This document shows positions 15,869-25,128 of a stretch of DNA of 64,000 nt, piece after piece. The notes under the pieces were generated by a model. The model did no database searches, was not told the origin of the DNA, and saw only the letters and a program-made list of their open reading frames with translations. The stretch comes from Virgisporangium aurantiacum (lineage in GTDB: Bacteria; Actinomycetota; Actinomycetes; Mycobacteriales; Micromonosporaceae), in the NCBI RefSeq assembly GCF_016863635.1, contig NZ_BOPG01000043.1:119353-183352 (forward strand), written 5' to 3'. Every line of letters begins with the position of its first letter. Position 1 is the first letter of the stretch. The position numbers and the translations under genes were made by a program.

Positions 15869-16426
15869 GTGATCGATGACACTCTTCTCGAGGCCGAGGA
15901 GAAGATGGAACGGGCGGTCGAGCACGCCAAGGAGGAGTTCGCCGCGATCCGTACCGGCCGGGCGACCCCCGCGATGTTCAGCAAGATCCTGATCGATTAC
16001 TACGGCACGCCGACGCCGCTGCCGCAGATGGCCTCGATCGGCATCCCGGAGCCCCGGATGGTGATCGTCAAGCCGTACGACGCCTCGCAACTCGCCGCGA
16101 TGGAGCGCGCCATCCGCGACTCCGACCTGGGTGTGAACCCGAACAACGAGGGTACCCAGCTCCGCATCCACCTGCCCCAGATGACGGAGGAGCGGCGCCG
16201 CGACATGGTCAAGGTCGCCCGGCACAAGGCGGAGGAGGCGCGCGTCGCCATCCGCAACATCCGCCGGCACGGCAAGAGCGACATCGACAAGATCGTCAAG
16301 GACGGCGAGGCGGGCGAGGACGAGGGGCGTCGCGGCGAGAAGGAACTCGACGACGTCACCCACCGGTACGTCGCGAGCGTCGACGAGCTCCTCAAGCACA
16401 AGGAAGCCGAGCTGCTCGAGGTCTGA
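15869..16426 (+). CDS. frr: Ribosome recycling factor
   Basis: RRF splits post-termination ribosomes together with EF-G. The 185-residue length is exactly typical. Motifs include AIRTGRATPAMF, PLPQMASIGIPEPRM, VNPNNEGTQLRIHLPQMTEERR and KHKEAELLEV at the end. The GTG at 15869 is chosen because a perfect AAGGAGG sits 11 bases upstream and the product (VIDDTLLEAEEKM) aligns with the family; the TTG at 15848 overlaps that ribosome binding site. The stop overlaps cdsA by one base. Confidence 0.97.
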   Translation: MIDDTLLEAEEKMERAVEHAKEEFAAIRTGRATPAMFSKILIDYYGTPTPLPQMASIGIPEPRMVIVKPYDASQLAAMERAIRDSDLGVNPNNEGTQLRIHLPQMTEERRRDMVKVARHKAEEARVAIRNIRRHGKSDIDKIVKDGEAGEDEGRRGEKELDDVTHRYVASVDELLKHKEAELLEV

Positions 16427-17358
16427 TGTCCGGACCCGATGCCACCCCTGATCTACGCGCGACGCACGACCCGCCGCCCCAGCCCGAGGCCAGCCCGGTG
16501 GGCGGCGGGACCCGCGTGAACCACCCAACTGAAGAACCGCCCCGGAAGAGTCGCGCGGGCCGGAACCTGCCCGCGGCCATCGGGGTCGGTGTGGGGCTCG
16601 GCGCGGTCGTGCTGGCGTCGCTGCTGTTCTGGAAGCCGGCGTTCTACGGCGTGATCCTGATCGCCCTCGTGGTCGCCACCTGGGAGATGGTGCGCGCGGT
16701 CGGCACCGCCGGCATGCGGCCGCCGATGCTGCCGTTGCTGGTCGGCGGGGCGGCGATGATCGCCCTGACCTGGCACGCCGGTGCCGGCGGCCTGCCGTAC
16801 GGCCTGCTCGGCACGGCTGTGGCGATACTCATATGGCGGCTGGCCACCGGTCCCGAGGGTTACCAGCGCGACGTGGTCACCGGCCTGCTCATCGCGGCGT
16901 ACGTGCCGTTCCTCGGCGGGTTCGTGGTGCTGCTGCTCGACCCCGACGACGGGCACCTGCGGGTGCTCGCGATGCTGGCCGCGGTGGTGATGTCGGACAC
17001 CGGCGGCTATGCGTTCGGCGTATTCCTCGGCCGGCACAAGCTGGCGCCGAGCATCAGCCCCGGCAAGACCTGGGAGGGCTTCGCCGGATCGCTGTTCACG
17101 GCGGCCGTCGGCGGCGCACTCCTGGTGCGGTTCATGCTCGACGGGCAGTGGTACTGGGGCGTCGTCTTCGGGGTCGCGGTGGCCGCCGCGTCCACGGTCG
17201 GTGACCTCGCCGAGTCGATGCTGAAGCGCGATCTCGGGGTCAAGGACATGAGCAATCTGCTGCCAGGACACGGTGGCCTCATGGATCGGCTCGACTCGAT
17301 CCTGCTCGCGGCGCCGGTCGCGTACGCGGTGTTGACCAATCTCGTTCCGCCCGGGTGA
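16426..17358 (+). CDS. cdsA: Phosphatidate cytidylyltransferase
   Basis: CdsA makes CDP-diacylglycerol from CTP and phosphatidic acid, the branch point of phospholipid synthesis. The family signature near the C-terminus is intact: SMLKRDLGVKDMSNLLPGHGG followed by LMDR. About eight membrane segments start near residue 50. Residues 1-47 form a proline-rich cytoplasmic extension seen in many actinobacterial CdsA proteins. TGATG overlap with frr indicates translational coupling. Confidence 0.96.
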   Translation: MSGPDATPDLRATHDPPPQPEASPVGGGTRVNHPTEEPPRKSRAGRNLPAAIGVGVGLGAVVLASLLFWKPAFYGVILIALVVATWEMVRAVGTAGMRPPMLPLLVGGAAMIALTWHAGAGGLPYGLLGTAVAILIWRLATGPEGYQRDVVTGLLIAAYVPFLGGFVVLLLDPDDGHLRVLAMLAAVVMSDTGGYAFGVFLGRHKLAPSISPGKTWEGFAGSLFTAAVGGALLVRFMLDGQWYWGVVFGVAVAAASTVGDLAESMLKRDLGVKDMSNLLPGHGGLMDRLDSILLAAPVAYAVLTNLVPPG

Positions 17359-17433
17359 CACCAGCGTGGATCAAGAAAGCTACGCAGCGCGATAAATACG
17401 TGTGCGGCCAGTCGTGGGACACTTGGAGCCGTT

Positions 17434-18558
17434 ATGACTTTGCTGCGCCTTACACCAGTCCAAACGTCCCCGGAGAAACCCGGCCGACGGCCCGCGCCGC
17501 CGCGTCACCTCGCCGATCTTGACGCGGCCGGGCGCCGGGCGGCGGTCGCCGCCCTCGGCGAGCGCGAGTTCCGGGCCGGGCAACTGTCGGCGCACTACTT
17601 CGGCCGCCTCGTGCGCGAGCCCGCGGCGATGACCGACCTGCCCGCGGCCAGCCGCGAGCGGATCACCGCCGACCTGCTGCCGACGTTGCTGACCCCGGTG
17701 AAGGAGCAGGCCTGCGACGGCGGCGCCACCCGCAAGACGCTGTGGCGACTCCACGACGGCGCGCTCGTCGAGAGCGTCCTCATGGGCTACCCGGACCGGG
17801 TGACCGTCTGCATCTCCAGCCAGGCCGGCTGCGGCATGGCGTGCCCGTTCTGCGCCACCGGCCAGGCCGGGCTCACCCGGAACCTGTCGACGGCCGAGAT
17901 CGTCGACCAGGTGGTGTGGTTCGCCGGCGAAACCGCCCGAGGCGCACTCCCTGGGTGTCCCGACCGGCTGTCCCGGGTCGTTTTCATGGGCATGGGCGAG
18001 CCCTTGGCCAACTACAACCGGGTGCGCGACGCGATCAGCCGGCTCACCGACCCCGCCCCCGACGGGCTGGGCCTGTCCCAGCGGCACATCACGGTGTCGA
18101 CGGTGGGCCTGGTGCCGGCGATCCACCGGCTGGCCGACGAGAAACTCCAGGTGCGGCTCGCGGTCTCGCTGCACGCTCCCGACGACGACCTGCGCGACGA
18201 ACTCGTACCGGTGAACCAGCGCTGGAAGGTGGCCGAGGTCCTCGACGCGGCCGACGCCTACGCCCGTCAGACGGGGCGGCGCGTTTCCATCGAGTACGCG
18301 ATGATCAGGGACGTGAACGACCACCCGTGGCGTGCCGACCTCCTCGGCCGGCTGCTGTCCGGGCGGCTGGCGCACGTCAATCTCATCCCGCTCAACCCCA
18401 CGCCCGGAAGCCGGTGGGACGCCAGCCCGAAAGTGGTCGAGCGGGAGTTCGCCCGTAGGCTGCGGGCAGCCGGCGTCACCACCACGGTGCGCGACACCCG
18501 GGGGCGCGAAATCGACGGCGCCTGCGGGCAGTTGGCCGCTGCGGAGGTGGCGTCGTGA
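17434..18558 (+). CDS. rlmN: Dual-specificity rRNA/tRNA adenine-C2 methyltransferase RlmN
   Basis: RlmN is a radical-SAM enzyme that methylates C2 of A2503 in 23S rRNA and of A37 in some tRNAs. The [4Fe-4S] motif CxxxCxxC is CGMACPFC near residue 131, and the second catalytic cysteine is in GACGQLA near the C-terminus. GFFMGMGEPLANYN-like sequence (VFMGMGEPLANYNRV) and the SLHAP box are present. The 374-residue length is typical. A GGAG ribosome binding site precedes the ATG. Confidence 0.97.
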   Translation: MTLLRLTPVQTSPEKPGRRPAPPRHLADLDAAGRRAAVAALGEREFRAGQLSAHYFGRLVREPAAMTDLPAASRERITADLLPTLLTPVKEQACDGGATRKTLWRLHDGALVESVLMGYPDRVTVCISSQAGCGMACPFCATGQAGLTRNLSTAEIVDQVVWFAGETARGALPGCPDRLSRVVFMGMGEPLANYNRVRDAISRLTDPAPDGLGLSQRHITVSTVGLVPAIHRLADEKLQVRLAVSLHAPDDDLRDELVPVNQRWKVAEVLDAADAYARQTGRRVSIEYAMIRDVNDHPWRADLLGRLLSGRLAHVNLIPLNPTPGSRWDASPKVVEREFARRLRAAGVTTTVRDTRGREIDGACGQLAAAEVAS

Positions 18559-18700
18559 CTGCAGACTGGGGTACACGCTGCGAACGGGCTAGAGCCGTGT
18601 CACACCGGGGTCCAGGTGGCACAGTGAACGGTGCGGAGCCCCGGCGTCCGGGAACCCCACCGCGGGGTACCGGGCGACGTGGCGCGAACCAGGAGGAACA

Positions 18701-20419
18701 GTGACGAGTCAGGGCCAGCGGTTCCGGCGGCGGGCGCTGCGACGTGGGTACAAGGTCGACGAGGTCGACTCGTTCCTCGACCGGGTCGAGGCGACACTTG
18801 CGGGTGACCCGATCGGCACGTCGGTTGCCGCCCAGGAAGTCCACGATGTCGTGTTCCGGGTTCGTTTCGGTGGATATGACGAATGGCAGGTCGACCTGCA
18901 CCTCGACCGGGTGGAGCGGCAGCTCGCCGAGCTCGAGGAGCGGGGCGGCTACGTGCGTCCCGACGGTCGCCAGCCGATGCTCGAGAGCGGCCCGGCCCGC
19001 GAGCGCGTAGGCGCCGCCGAGCGCATGGGCCCGCCCGACCGGATGGGCCCGCCGGAGCGCATGGGTCCCCCCGACCGCATGGGCGGTGGTCTGCCCGAGC
19101 GACCTGCCCCGATGGGCCCGCCGCCCGAGCGCATGGGCCCGCCCGACCGCATGGGTCCCCCGGATCGCATGGGTCCGCCCGACCGGATGGGCCCCCCTGA
19201 CCGGATGGGTCCGCCCGACCGCATGGGTCCCCCCGACCGCATGGGCCCGCCCGACCGGCTGCCCCCGGCCCTGCCCCACCGCCCGCCGGGTGCGGCGATC
19301 GCCGGTGGGCCGCGCGATGGCGGCTACCCGCAGTACGACGAGCCGACCGGTGGCTTCGGCCCGCCCAACGAGCAGTACGAACCGGGCCGGCGGGCCCGCG
19401 CGGACATGACGGCCGAGATCCGCATGGGCGACGCGACGTTCGGCGGCGCACCGCCGGCGGCGCGTCCGCACCCGGGTGGCGGCTTCGGCGGGCCGAGCGG
19501 TCCCGGTGGCCCGGGTCCGGATCGTGGTGGCCCGGACCGCGGCCCTGACCGCGGCGGACCGGACCGCGGTGGCCCCGGCGGCTTCGGCCCCGGTGGCCCG
19601 GGTCCCGGCCCCGGCGGTCCGGGTGGCTTCGCACCGGGTGGACCCGGCGGCCAGGGTCCCGGCCAGGGCGGCTTCGCGGGCGGCCCCGGTCCCGGTGGAC
19701 CCGGTGGCCCGGGCGGTTTCGCGGGCGGACCGGACCGCGGACCGGATCGCGGCGGCCCGGATCGCGGCGGACCGGACCGTGGTGGCCCCGGCGGGTTCGG
19801 TCCCGGTGGACCCGGTCCCGGTGGGCCCGGTGGTTTTGCGCCGGGCGGTCCCGGCCCGGAGCGTGGTGGCCCCGGCCGGCCCGGCTACGGCGGTGCGCCG
19901 GTCAGCGGTGGCCCGCCCGTCAGCGGACCCGCGGGCTACGGCTCGCCGGTGAGCGGTGGCCCCTACGGCCGGCCGGTCAGCGGCGGTCCGCCGCCGGTGA
20001 GCGGTGGTCCGTACGGCCCGCCCGTCAGCGCCGTACCCGGCGGCGGCTACGGCGGCCCGCCCCCCGGCTACGGCGGCCAGGGCCCAGGCCCCGGCGGCCC
20101 GGGGCCTGGCGGACCGGGCGGCCCCGGTGGACCCGGGGGACCGGGTCCGAGCGGCCCGGCCCTCTCCGGTGACGCCCAGCGCCTCGACCAGTTGCGCCGC
20201 ACGTTCCAGCTGCGCCGGTTCGGCAGCGGCTACGACCGGGCCCAGGTCGATCAGCTCTTCGAAGGGCTGATCATGGGGCTGGCCGGGCGTGGTCCGCTGC
20301 CCAACAGCGAGGCCGAGCTGGCACCCAACCGGTTCGAGCTGGTGCCCGGTGGCTATTTCGAGGCAGAGGTGGACGCGGCGCTCAAGGAGGCCCGCGACAT
20401 AATGTCCCGGCGTCGCTGA
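18701..20419 (+). CDS. DivIVA-domain protein with two low-complexity blocks
   Basis: A 572-residue protein with a DivIVA-like element at each end. The first is FRRRALRRGYKVDEVDSFLDRVEATLAG near residue 8; the second is FQLRRFGSGYDRAQVDQLFEGLIMGL near residue 503. Both match the F-x-RGY-x-x-x-x-VD-x-F signature used for curved-membrane or pole association. Between them, residues 107-186 are mostly tandem MGPPDR/MGPPER units and residues 256-486 are glycine-, proline-rich with GGPDRGG and PGGPGG repeats, probably disordered. Start GTG at 18701 follows AGGAGG. A role in polar growth or cell-wall organisation is inferred from DivIVA relatives; the partner is unknown. Confidence 0.85.
   Translation: MTSQGQRFRRRALRRGYKVDEVDSFLDRVEATLAGDPIGTSVAAQEVHDVVFRVRFGGYDEWQVDLHLDRVERQLAELEERGGYVRPDGRQPMLESGPARERVGAAERMGPPDRMGPPERMGPPDRMGGGLPERPAPMGPPPERMGPPDRMGPPDRMGPPDRMGPPDRMGPPDRMGPPDRMGPPDRLPPALPHRPPGAAIAGGPRDGGYPQYDEPTGGFGPPNEQYEPGRRARADMTAEIRMGDATFGGAPPAARPHPGGGFGGPSGPGGPGPDRGGPDRGPDRGGPDRGGPGGFGPGGPGPGPGGPGGFAPGGPGGQGPGQGGFAGGPGPGGPGGPGGFAGGPDRGPDRGGPDRGGPDRGGPGGFGPGGPGPGGPGGFAPGGPGPERGGPGRPGYGGAPVSGGPPVSGPAGYGSPVSGGPYGRPVSGGPPPVSGGPYGPPVSAVPGGGYGGPPPGYGGQGPGPGGPGPGGPGGPGGPGGPGPSGPALSGDAQRLDQLRRTFQLRRFGSGYDRAQVDQLFEGLIMGLAGRGPLPNSEAELAPNRFELVPGGYFEAEVDAALKEARDIMSRRR
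19021..19260 (+). repeat. MGPPDR-coding tandem repeats
   Basis: About a dozen degenerate 18-base units encoding MGPPDR or MGPPER lie in tandem here, interrupted once at about 19081-19120 by a GGGLPERPAP segment. The repeat keeps the reading frame and is likely to vary between strains. Confidence 0.85.
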
Positions 20420-20453
20420 CCACTGTCGCTGATAGGGCCCCTCACAAACGAAC

Positions 20454-22466
20454 ATGACAACAGTCCGGTTCGGGCTGGTCGTGCTGCCGATCGTCACGTT
20501 TCTGTTGACGCTCTACGCGGTGCGACCGGTCACATCCGCCGTCGCCCCGCGCCGGCTCGCGGTTGTCCGCGCTGCCGTGATCGTCGGGGCGTTCGGCGTG
20601 CTCGCGGTCGAGGCGCTGTCGGCCGCCGGCTGGCTCACCGCCGTCGGGATCAGCGCCGCCTGGGTCGCGGCCGCGGCGGCCGCGGGCGTCGGCGCGTGGT
20701 TGCGCTTTCGAAAAATGCCGGATGACGCGTCGAGCGTGGCCCCGCGTACCGCGTCTACAGCCGCTGCGGCCCTCCGGGCCCTCCCCAGGGCCGACCAGCT
20801 GGTGCTCGGGGCGATCGTCGCCCTGGTGACGGCGGAACTCGTGCTCGCGCTGTTCTCCCCGCCGAACACGTACGACTCGCAGACCTACCACCTGCCCCGG
20901 ATCGAACAGTGGGCGCAACGGGGCAGCGTCGACCTGTACCCGACCGGCATCCGTCGCCAGATCACCTATCCGCCCGGCGCCGAGTTCCTGCTGCTGCACC
21001 TGCGGCTGCTCACCGGGGCCGACACGCTGTACAACCTGCTGCAGTGGTCGGCCGGGGTGCTGTGCCTGCTGATCGTCGCCCGGCTCGCGGCTCAACTCGG
21101 CGTGCCCCGCCGCGGGCAACTGCTCGCCGCCCTCGTGGCCGCGTCCGTCCCGATGATGGTGCTGCAGGCGTCGAGCACCCAGACCGACCTGACCGTCGCC
21201 GCCTGGGTGGCCTGCGTGGCGACGCTCGCGCTCGACGGGGTCGGCCGGGTGCCGCTCCGCAAGCCCGACCTGGCCACGGTGCTCCTGCTCGGCGCCGCGA
21301 CCGGCCTGGTGACCCTCACGAAGGCCACCGGTGGCCTGCTGGCCGGGCCGTTCCTGATCTGGTGGACGCTGGCCCAGGTGCGCCGCGCCTGGGGCAGGCC
21401 GTTGCCCGTCGCTCGGGTGGCCGGCGCCGCGCTGGTGATCGTCGGGGTGGCCGGGCTGGTCAGCGGCCCGCAGTTCGTGCGGATGACCGAGACGTTCGGG
21501 CATCCGCTCGGCCCGCAGAACCTGCGCGACACGCTCGCCATGCAGCGCCACGATCCGGCCAGCCTGCTGATCAACGGGCTGCGTCAGGCGCACACGGCGC
21601 TGGAGATCCCGGTTCCGCCGGTGAACCGCTGGGTCGGCGACCGGATCGTCGACCTCGCCGAGGCACTCGGCCGCGACCCCAACGACCCGCAGACCACGTT
21701 CCTGGAGCAGACGTTCCCGGACGAGTCCTGGTACCCGAGCGAGGACAAGGCGGCGCTGCCCCTGCAGGCCCTGCTGCTCGCCGCTGGCGTGGTGGTCGCC
21801 GCCGTGCGCGGGTGGCGTCCCGACGGCGACCGCCGCCTGCTGATCTACGCGGCGACGATCGTGGTGGCGGCCACCGGCTACGCGGTGGCGTTCAAGTGGC
21901 AGCCGTGGGGCAACCGGCTGCTGCTGTTCATCATCGTGGTCGCGGCGCCGCTGGCGGGAGCCTGGCTGGGCTCGGTCTTCGAACGCCGGGCCACGCTTAC
22001 GCCGTCATCCATGGTTTTCAAAGCCGTGCCCCGGATGGCGGCCGCGCTTCTCGTTGTCGCGACGCTGGCCGGAGCCCTTTCCGCGGTTTACGGCTATCCG
22101 CGGCGGCTGGTCGGCAGCGGTTCGGTGTTCACGCGCGACGACCTGGCCGCGCGCTTCGCGATGCGGCCGGAATGGCGGGCCAGCTACGAGAAGGCCGCCG
22201 CCGACGTGAACGCCCGGGGGCCGAGGCGGGTCGGCCTGGTCACGACCGTCGACGGCTGGGAGTATCCGTGGTACGTGCTGCTGAAGGCGCCGGAGTTGCG
22301 GTCGTTGCAGTCGTCGGAGCCGACGAAGCTGCCGCCGACCACGGTCGAGGAGGTCGACGCGGTGGTGTGCACCGGCCCGGCCTGGATCTGCTACAAGTAC
22401 GTGCGCCCGTCGTGGACCTTCTGGTCGGACGGGGTGGTGTCGTACCTGCTGCCGCCGGTGACTTAG
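20454..22466 (+). CDS. Polytopic GT-C-type glycosyltransferase-like membrane protein
   Basis: A 670-residue protein with about eleven to thirteen membrane segments. The first large loop holds NTYDSQTYHLPRIEQW, placed like the acidic catalytic motif of GT-C enzymes (GT39/GT83-type) that use polyprenyl-phosphate sugars, and ITYPPGAEFLLLHL follows as in that family. The substrate is unknown; a cell-envelope glycan or protein mannosylation is plausible. It follows the DivIVA-like gene by 34 bases. Its stop overlaps the minus-strand DUF2631 gene by four bases. Confidence 0.8.
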   Translation: MTTVRFGLVVLPIVTFLLTLYAVRPVTSAVAPRRLAVVRAAVIVGAFGVLAVEALSAAGWLTAVGISAAWVAAAAAAGVGAWLRFRKMPDDASSVAPRTASTAAAALRALPRADQLVLGAIVALVTAELVLALFSPPNTYDSQTYHLPRIEQWAQRGSVDLYPTGIRRQITYPPGAEFLLLHLRLLTGADTLYNLLQWSAGVLCLLIVARLAAQLGVPRRGQLLAALVAASVPMMVLQASSTQTDLTVAAWVACVATLALDGVGRVPLRKPDLATVLLLGAATGLVTLTKATGGLLAGPFLIWWTLAQVRRAWGRPLPVARVAGAALVIVGVAGLVSGPQFVRMTETFGHPLGPQNLRDTLAMQRHDPASLLINGLRQAHTALEIPVPPVNRWVGDRIVDLAEALGRDPNDPQTTFLEQTFPDESWYPSEDKAALPLQALLLAAGVVVAAVRGWRPDGDRRLLIYAATIVVAATGYAVAFKWQPWGNRLLLFIIVVAAPLAGAWLGSVFERRATLTPSSMVFKAVPRMAAALLVVATLAGALSAVYGYPRRLVGSGSVFTRDDLAARFAMRPEWRASYEKAAADVNARGPRRVGLVTTVDGWEYPWYVLLKAPELRSLQSSEPTKLPPTTVEEVDAVVCTGPAWICYKYVRPSWTFWSDGVVSYLLPPVT

Positions 22467-22690
22467 GAGCGCAGGCCGTTGCGGCGCAGCACCCAGTCGA
22501 CGATGAGCAGGAGAATCAGGCCCGCGGCCGAGAGGGCCAGAAAGATGTCTTCGACCTTGCCCTCGTGGTTGCCCATGGTCATGAGCAGCAGGATGATCGC
22601 CGAGACGACCGCGCCGATGCGCAGCGCCTTCATGTTGGCCGGCTTGTGCTGGTCGGGAGAGGTCACCGGTGCATCATGATCGCCCGCCAC
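22463..22690 (-). CDS. Small DUF2631-like membrane protein
   Basis: A 75-residue protein with two membrane helices (LRIGAVVSAIILLLMTMGN and IFLALSAAGLILLLIVDWVL) joined by a short HEGKVED loop, ending in RRNGLRS. This layout and ending match what I recall of the actinobacterial DUF2631 family, often found in this chromosomal neighbourhood. The GTG at 22690 has an AAGGAG ribosome binding site six bases upstream. Function is unknown. Confidence 0.75.
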   Translation of the reverse strand: MAGDHDAPVTSPDQHKPANMKALRIGAVVSAIILLLMTMGNHEGKVEDIFLALSAAGLILLLIVDWVLRRNGLRS

Positions 22691-22801
22691 GTCTGCTCCT
22701 TCTATGAGATCGCCGAGTCAAAGTGTGTCATGGCGGCGGCGAGCAGGGCGCAGGACCCTCTGTTGTAGTTTCGGCGGGAGCGGTTCGGAAGGGATCAGGG
22801 A

Positions 22802-24364
22802 ATGTCATCGGTACAGATCACCGGCACGGGGCATGCGAGCATGCACATCCAGACGCCGGCGGGCAGCATCCTGTGTGACCCGTGGGTCAACCCGGCCTTC
22901 TTCGCGTCCTGGTTCCCGTTTCCCGACAACTCGCAGCTCGACTGGGAGTCGCTCGGCAGGTGTGACTACCTGTACGTGTCGCACCTGCACCGGGACCACT
23001 TCGACGCCGTGCACCTCAAGAATTTCATCAGCAAGAAGGCCACCGTTCTGCTGCCGAACTACGCGACCTCCCAGCTGCGCGACGAGCTGGAGGACCTCGG
23101 GTTCACGAAGTTCATCGAGACCGTCTCGAACGAGGTCGTCGCCCTCGACGGTGGGTTGAACGTCATGATCCAGTCGCTCACCGCGCCGAACGACGGGCCG
23201 ATCGGTGACTCGTCGCTGTGGGTCGAGTACGACGGCATCCGGATCCTGAACCAGAACGACGCCCGGCCCAGCGACCTCGACATCTTCGCCGAGCTCGGCC
23301 ACGTGCACGCGCACATGCTGCAGTTCTCCGGCGCGATCTGGTACCCGATGGTCTACGAGTTGCCGGCCAACGCGAAGACCGCGTTCGGCAAGCAGAAGCG
23401 CGACCGGCAGTTCGACCGCACCTGGCGCTACATCGACGACCTCAAGGCGTCGTACGTGTTCCCGATCGCCGGGCCGCCGTGCTTCCTCGACGACGAACTC
23501 TGGCAGTTCAACGACATCCACGGCGACGAGGGCAACATCTTTCCGGATCAGCACGTGTTCATGGAGGAATACGCCAAGGTCGGTGGCACCAACGGGGTCG
23601 TGCTGCTGCCGGGCAGCGTCTCCACGCTCACCACGGAGAGCTGCGAGACCACGCACCTCGTGCCCGACGTCGACGACTTCTTCGCCAACAAGGAAAAGCA
23701 CCTGCGCGACTACCAGGCCCGGATGCGGCCGGTGATCGAGGCGCAGAAGGAGACCTGGAAGCACCCCGAGATCGACGTGCTCAAGGAGATGAAGCGGCGC
23801 ATCGAGCCGCTGCTCGAAGAGTCGATCTACATGGCCAAGGGTGTCGGCGGGCCGGTGCGGTTCGACCTCGTCGGGTACGACGGCGAGACGGTGGAGTCGG
23901 TGCTGGTCGACTTCCCGAACAAGGAGGTGCGGCGGGCCGCCGACGAGAAGGTCCGCTACCGCTTCCGCACGCAACGCGTTCTCGTCGAGCACCTGCTCTT
24001 CATCGAAGAGGTCGACTGGGTGAACTCGCTGTTCCTGTCGTGCCGATTTTCCGCGGCGCGGATCGGGCAGTACAACGAGTTCGTCTACTCGTTCTTCAAG
24101 TGCCTCACCGAGGAGCGGCTGCAGTACTCGGAGGGCTGGTACGACGAGCACCAGCGGGCCACCGACGCCGAGGACATCACGCTCGGCGACTGGAACGTGC
24201 AGCGTCGCTGCCCGCACCTGAAAGCAGACCTCACCCGGTTCGGCATCGTCGACGGTGGGGTGCTCACGTGCCAGTTGCACGGCTGGAAGTTCGACCTGGC
24301 CAGCGGCCGGTGCCTCACGAGCGTGGGGCACCCGATCCGGGCGTCGAAGGCTTCATCAGACTGA
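22802..24364 (+). CDS. Metallo-beta-lactamase-fold / Rieske fusion protein
   Basis: A 520-residue fusion. Residues about 1-240 are an UlaG-type metallo-beta-lactamase fold with SHLHRDHFD (HxHxDH) and further histidines in HVHAHMLQFSG. The C-terminal 60 residues hold a Rieske [2Fe-2S] site: CPH near residue 472 and CQLH near residue 491, followed by GWKFDLASG. The same combination, in a different order, defines CMP-Neu5Ac hydroxylase relatives, so a hydroxylase acting on a sugar or lipid-like substrate is possible. The substrate is not known and no reductase partner is adjacent. The 3' end overlaps the convergent tetR by 50 bases. Confidence 0.85.
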   Translation: MSSVQITGTGHASMHIQTPAGSILCDPWVNPAFFASWFPFPDNSQLDWESLGRCDYLYVSHLHRDHFDAVHLKNFISKKATVLLPNYATSQLRDELEDLGFTKFIETVSNEVVALDGGLNVMIQSLTAPNDGPIGDSSLWVEYDGIRILNQNDARPSDLDIFAELGHVHAHMLQFSGAIWYPMVYELPANAKTAFGKQKRDRQFDRTWRYIDDLKASYVFPIAGPPCFLDDELWQFNDIHGDEGNIFPDQHVFMEEYAKVGGTNGVVLLPGSVSTLTTESCETTHLVPDVDDFFANKEKHLRDYQARMRPVIEAQKETWKHPEIDVLKEMKRRIEPLLEESIYMAKGVGGPVRFDLVGYDGETVESVLVDFPNKEVRRAADEKVRYRFRTQRVLVEHLLFIEEVDWVNSLFLSCRFSAARIGQYNEFVYSFFKCLTEERLQYSEGWYDEHQRATDAEDITLGDWNVQRRCPHLKADLTRFGIVDGGVLTCQLHGWKFDLASGRCLTSVGHPIRASKASSD

Positions 24365-25034
24365 GCATCACGGTCTTCAGTTCCGTCTCGAACATCGACT
24401 GCGCGTCGGTGAGCGCGAACCCGAGGTGCCCGAACACCTCCAGCGCCACCGACCCGTACAGCCTGATCCAGTGCGACAGGTAGACCTGTAGCGCGCCGAG
24501 CGTCAGCGCCGTGCCGGTGGCGGCCTTGAACGTGGCGAGCTGGTCGCGCAGGTCGGCGGGTAGGTCGTCGTCGGCGGGTGCCGCGAACGGGTGGGCCCGC
24601 CACAGCTCGTCGAACAGGACCAGGTAGACCGCGCAGAAGCGCATGCCCACGGCGTACATCGGGTCGTCGGGCGCCGGGAGCTGCTCGGACGGACGCCCGA
24701 ACATCAGCGCGAACTCGGCCCGGTGCGCGAGCGACCAGCGCCGGAACTCGCGGCACGCCACTCCCAGCTTGGACGCGACGTCCTTTTGTTCGGCGACCGC
24801 GGCCTCGACGTGCCCGATGCACTCCTCGAACAGCGCGATGCTCAGGCTCTCCAGCAGCGCGTCGAGGCTGTCGTAGTAGCGGTAGAGCGCCGGCGCCGTC
24901 ATGCCCATCTCGCGGCTGATCGCGCGCAACGTCACGGCCGGAAGCCCGTCGGCGACGAGGAGGCGGCGCGCCGTCTCGAGGATCTCCGACAGCGTGGCCG
25001 CACGCAGCCGGTCCCGACGAGACGTCACAGTCAT
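24315..25034 (-). CDS. TetR-family regulator
   Basis: A 239-residue TetR-type repressor. The helix-turn-helix lies at about residues 10-58 (ILETARRLLVADGLPAVTLRAISREMGMTAPALYRYYDSLDALL), followed by a WHG-like ligand domain. The ATG at 25034 has an AAGGGG ribosome binding site. It is divergent from the MMPL transporter gene, 94 bases apart, so it most likely represses that gene and itself. Confidence 0.9.
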   Translation of the reverse strand: MTVTSRRDRLRAATLSEILETARRLLVADGLPAVTLRAISREMGMTAPALYRYYDSLDALLESLSIALFEECIGHVEAAVAEQKDVASKLGVACREFRRWSLAHRAEFALMFGRPSEQLPAPDDPMYAVGMRFCAVYLVLFDELWRAHPFAAPADDDLPADLRDQLATFKAATGTALTLGALQVYLSHWIRLYGSVALEVFGHLGFALTDAQSMFETELKTVMLSLMKPSTPGSGAPRS

Positions 25035-25055
25035 GCGTGATACCCCTTGACCTGA

Positions 25056-25079
25056 GCTAACGACGCTGTAAAAGTTAAC
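25056..25079. promoter_or_regulatory. Candidate TetR operator between tetR and MMPL gene
   Basis: GCTAAC (25056-25061) and GTTAAC (25074-25079, itself a palindrome) lie 18 bases apart in the 94-base divergent spacer. The stretch is AT-richer than its surroundings. Binding is inferred only from position. Confidence 0.35.
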
Positions 25080-25128
25080 ACCATTCACTCGTGCGATCGG
25101 TGTTGTCGGCAAGTCTAGGGGGAGACGG

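Noticed and set aside
19021..20160. Regular short repeats that might suggest a CRISPR array
   Set aside because: The units are contiguous without unique spacers and encode in-frame peptide repeats.
18476..20497. 673-codon frame antisense to the DivIVA-like gene
   Set aside because: It mirrors the repeat-rich plus-strand gene, and its translation is a monotonous Arg/Ala/Gly pattern without domain or ribosome binding site.
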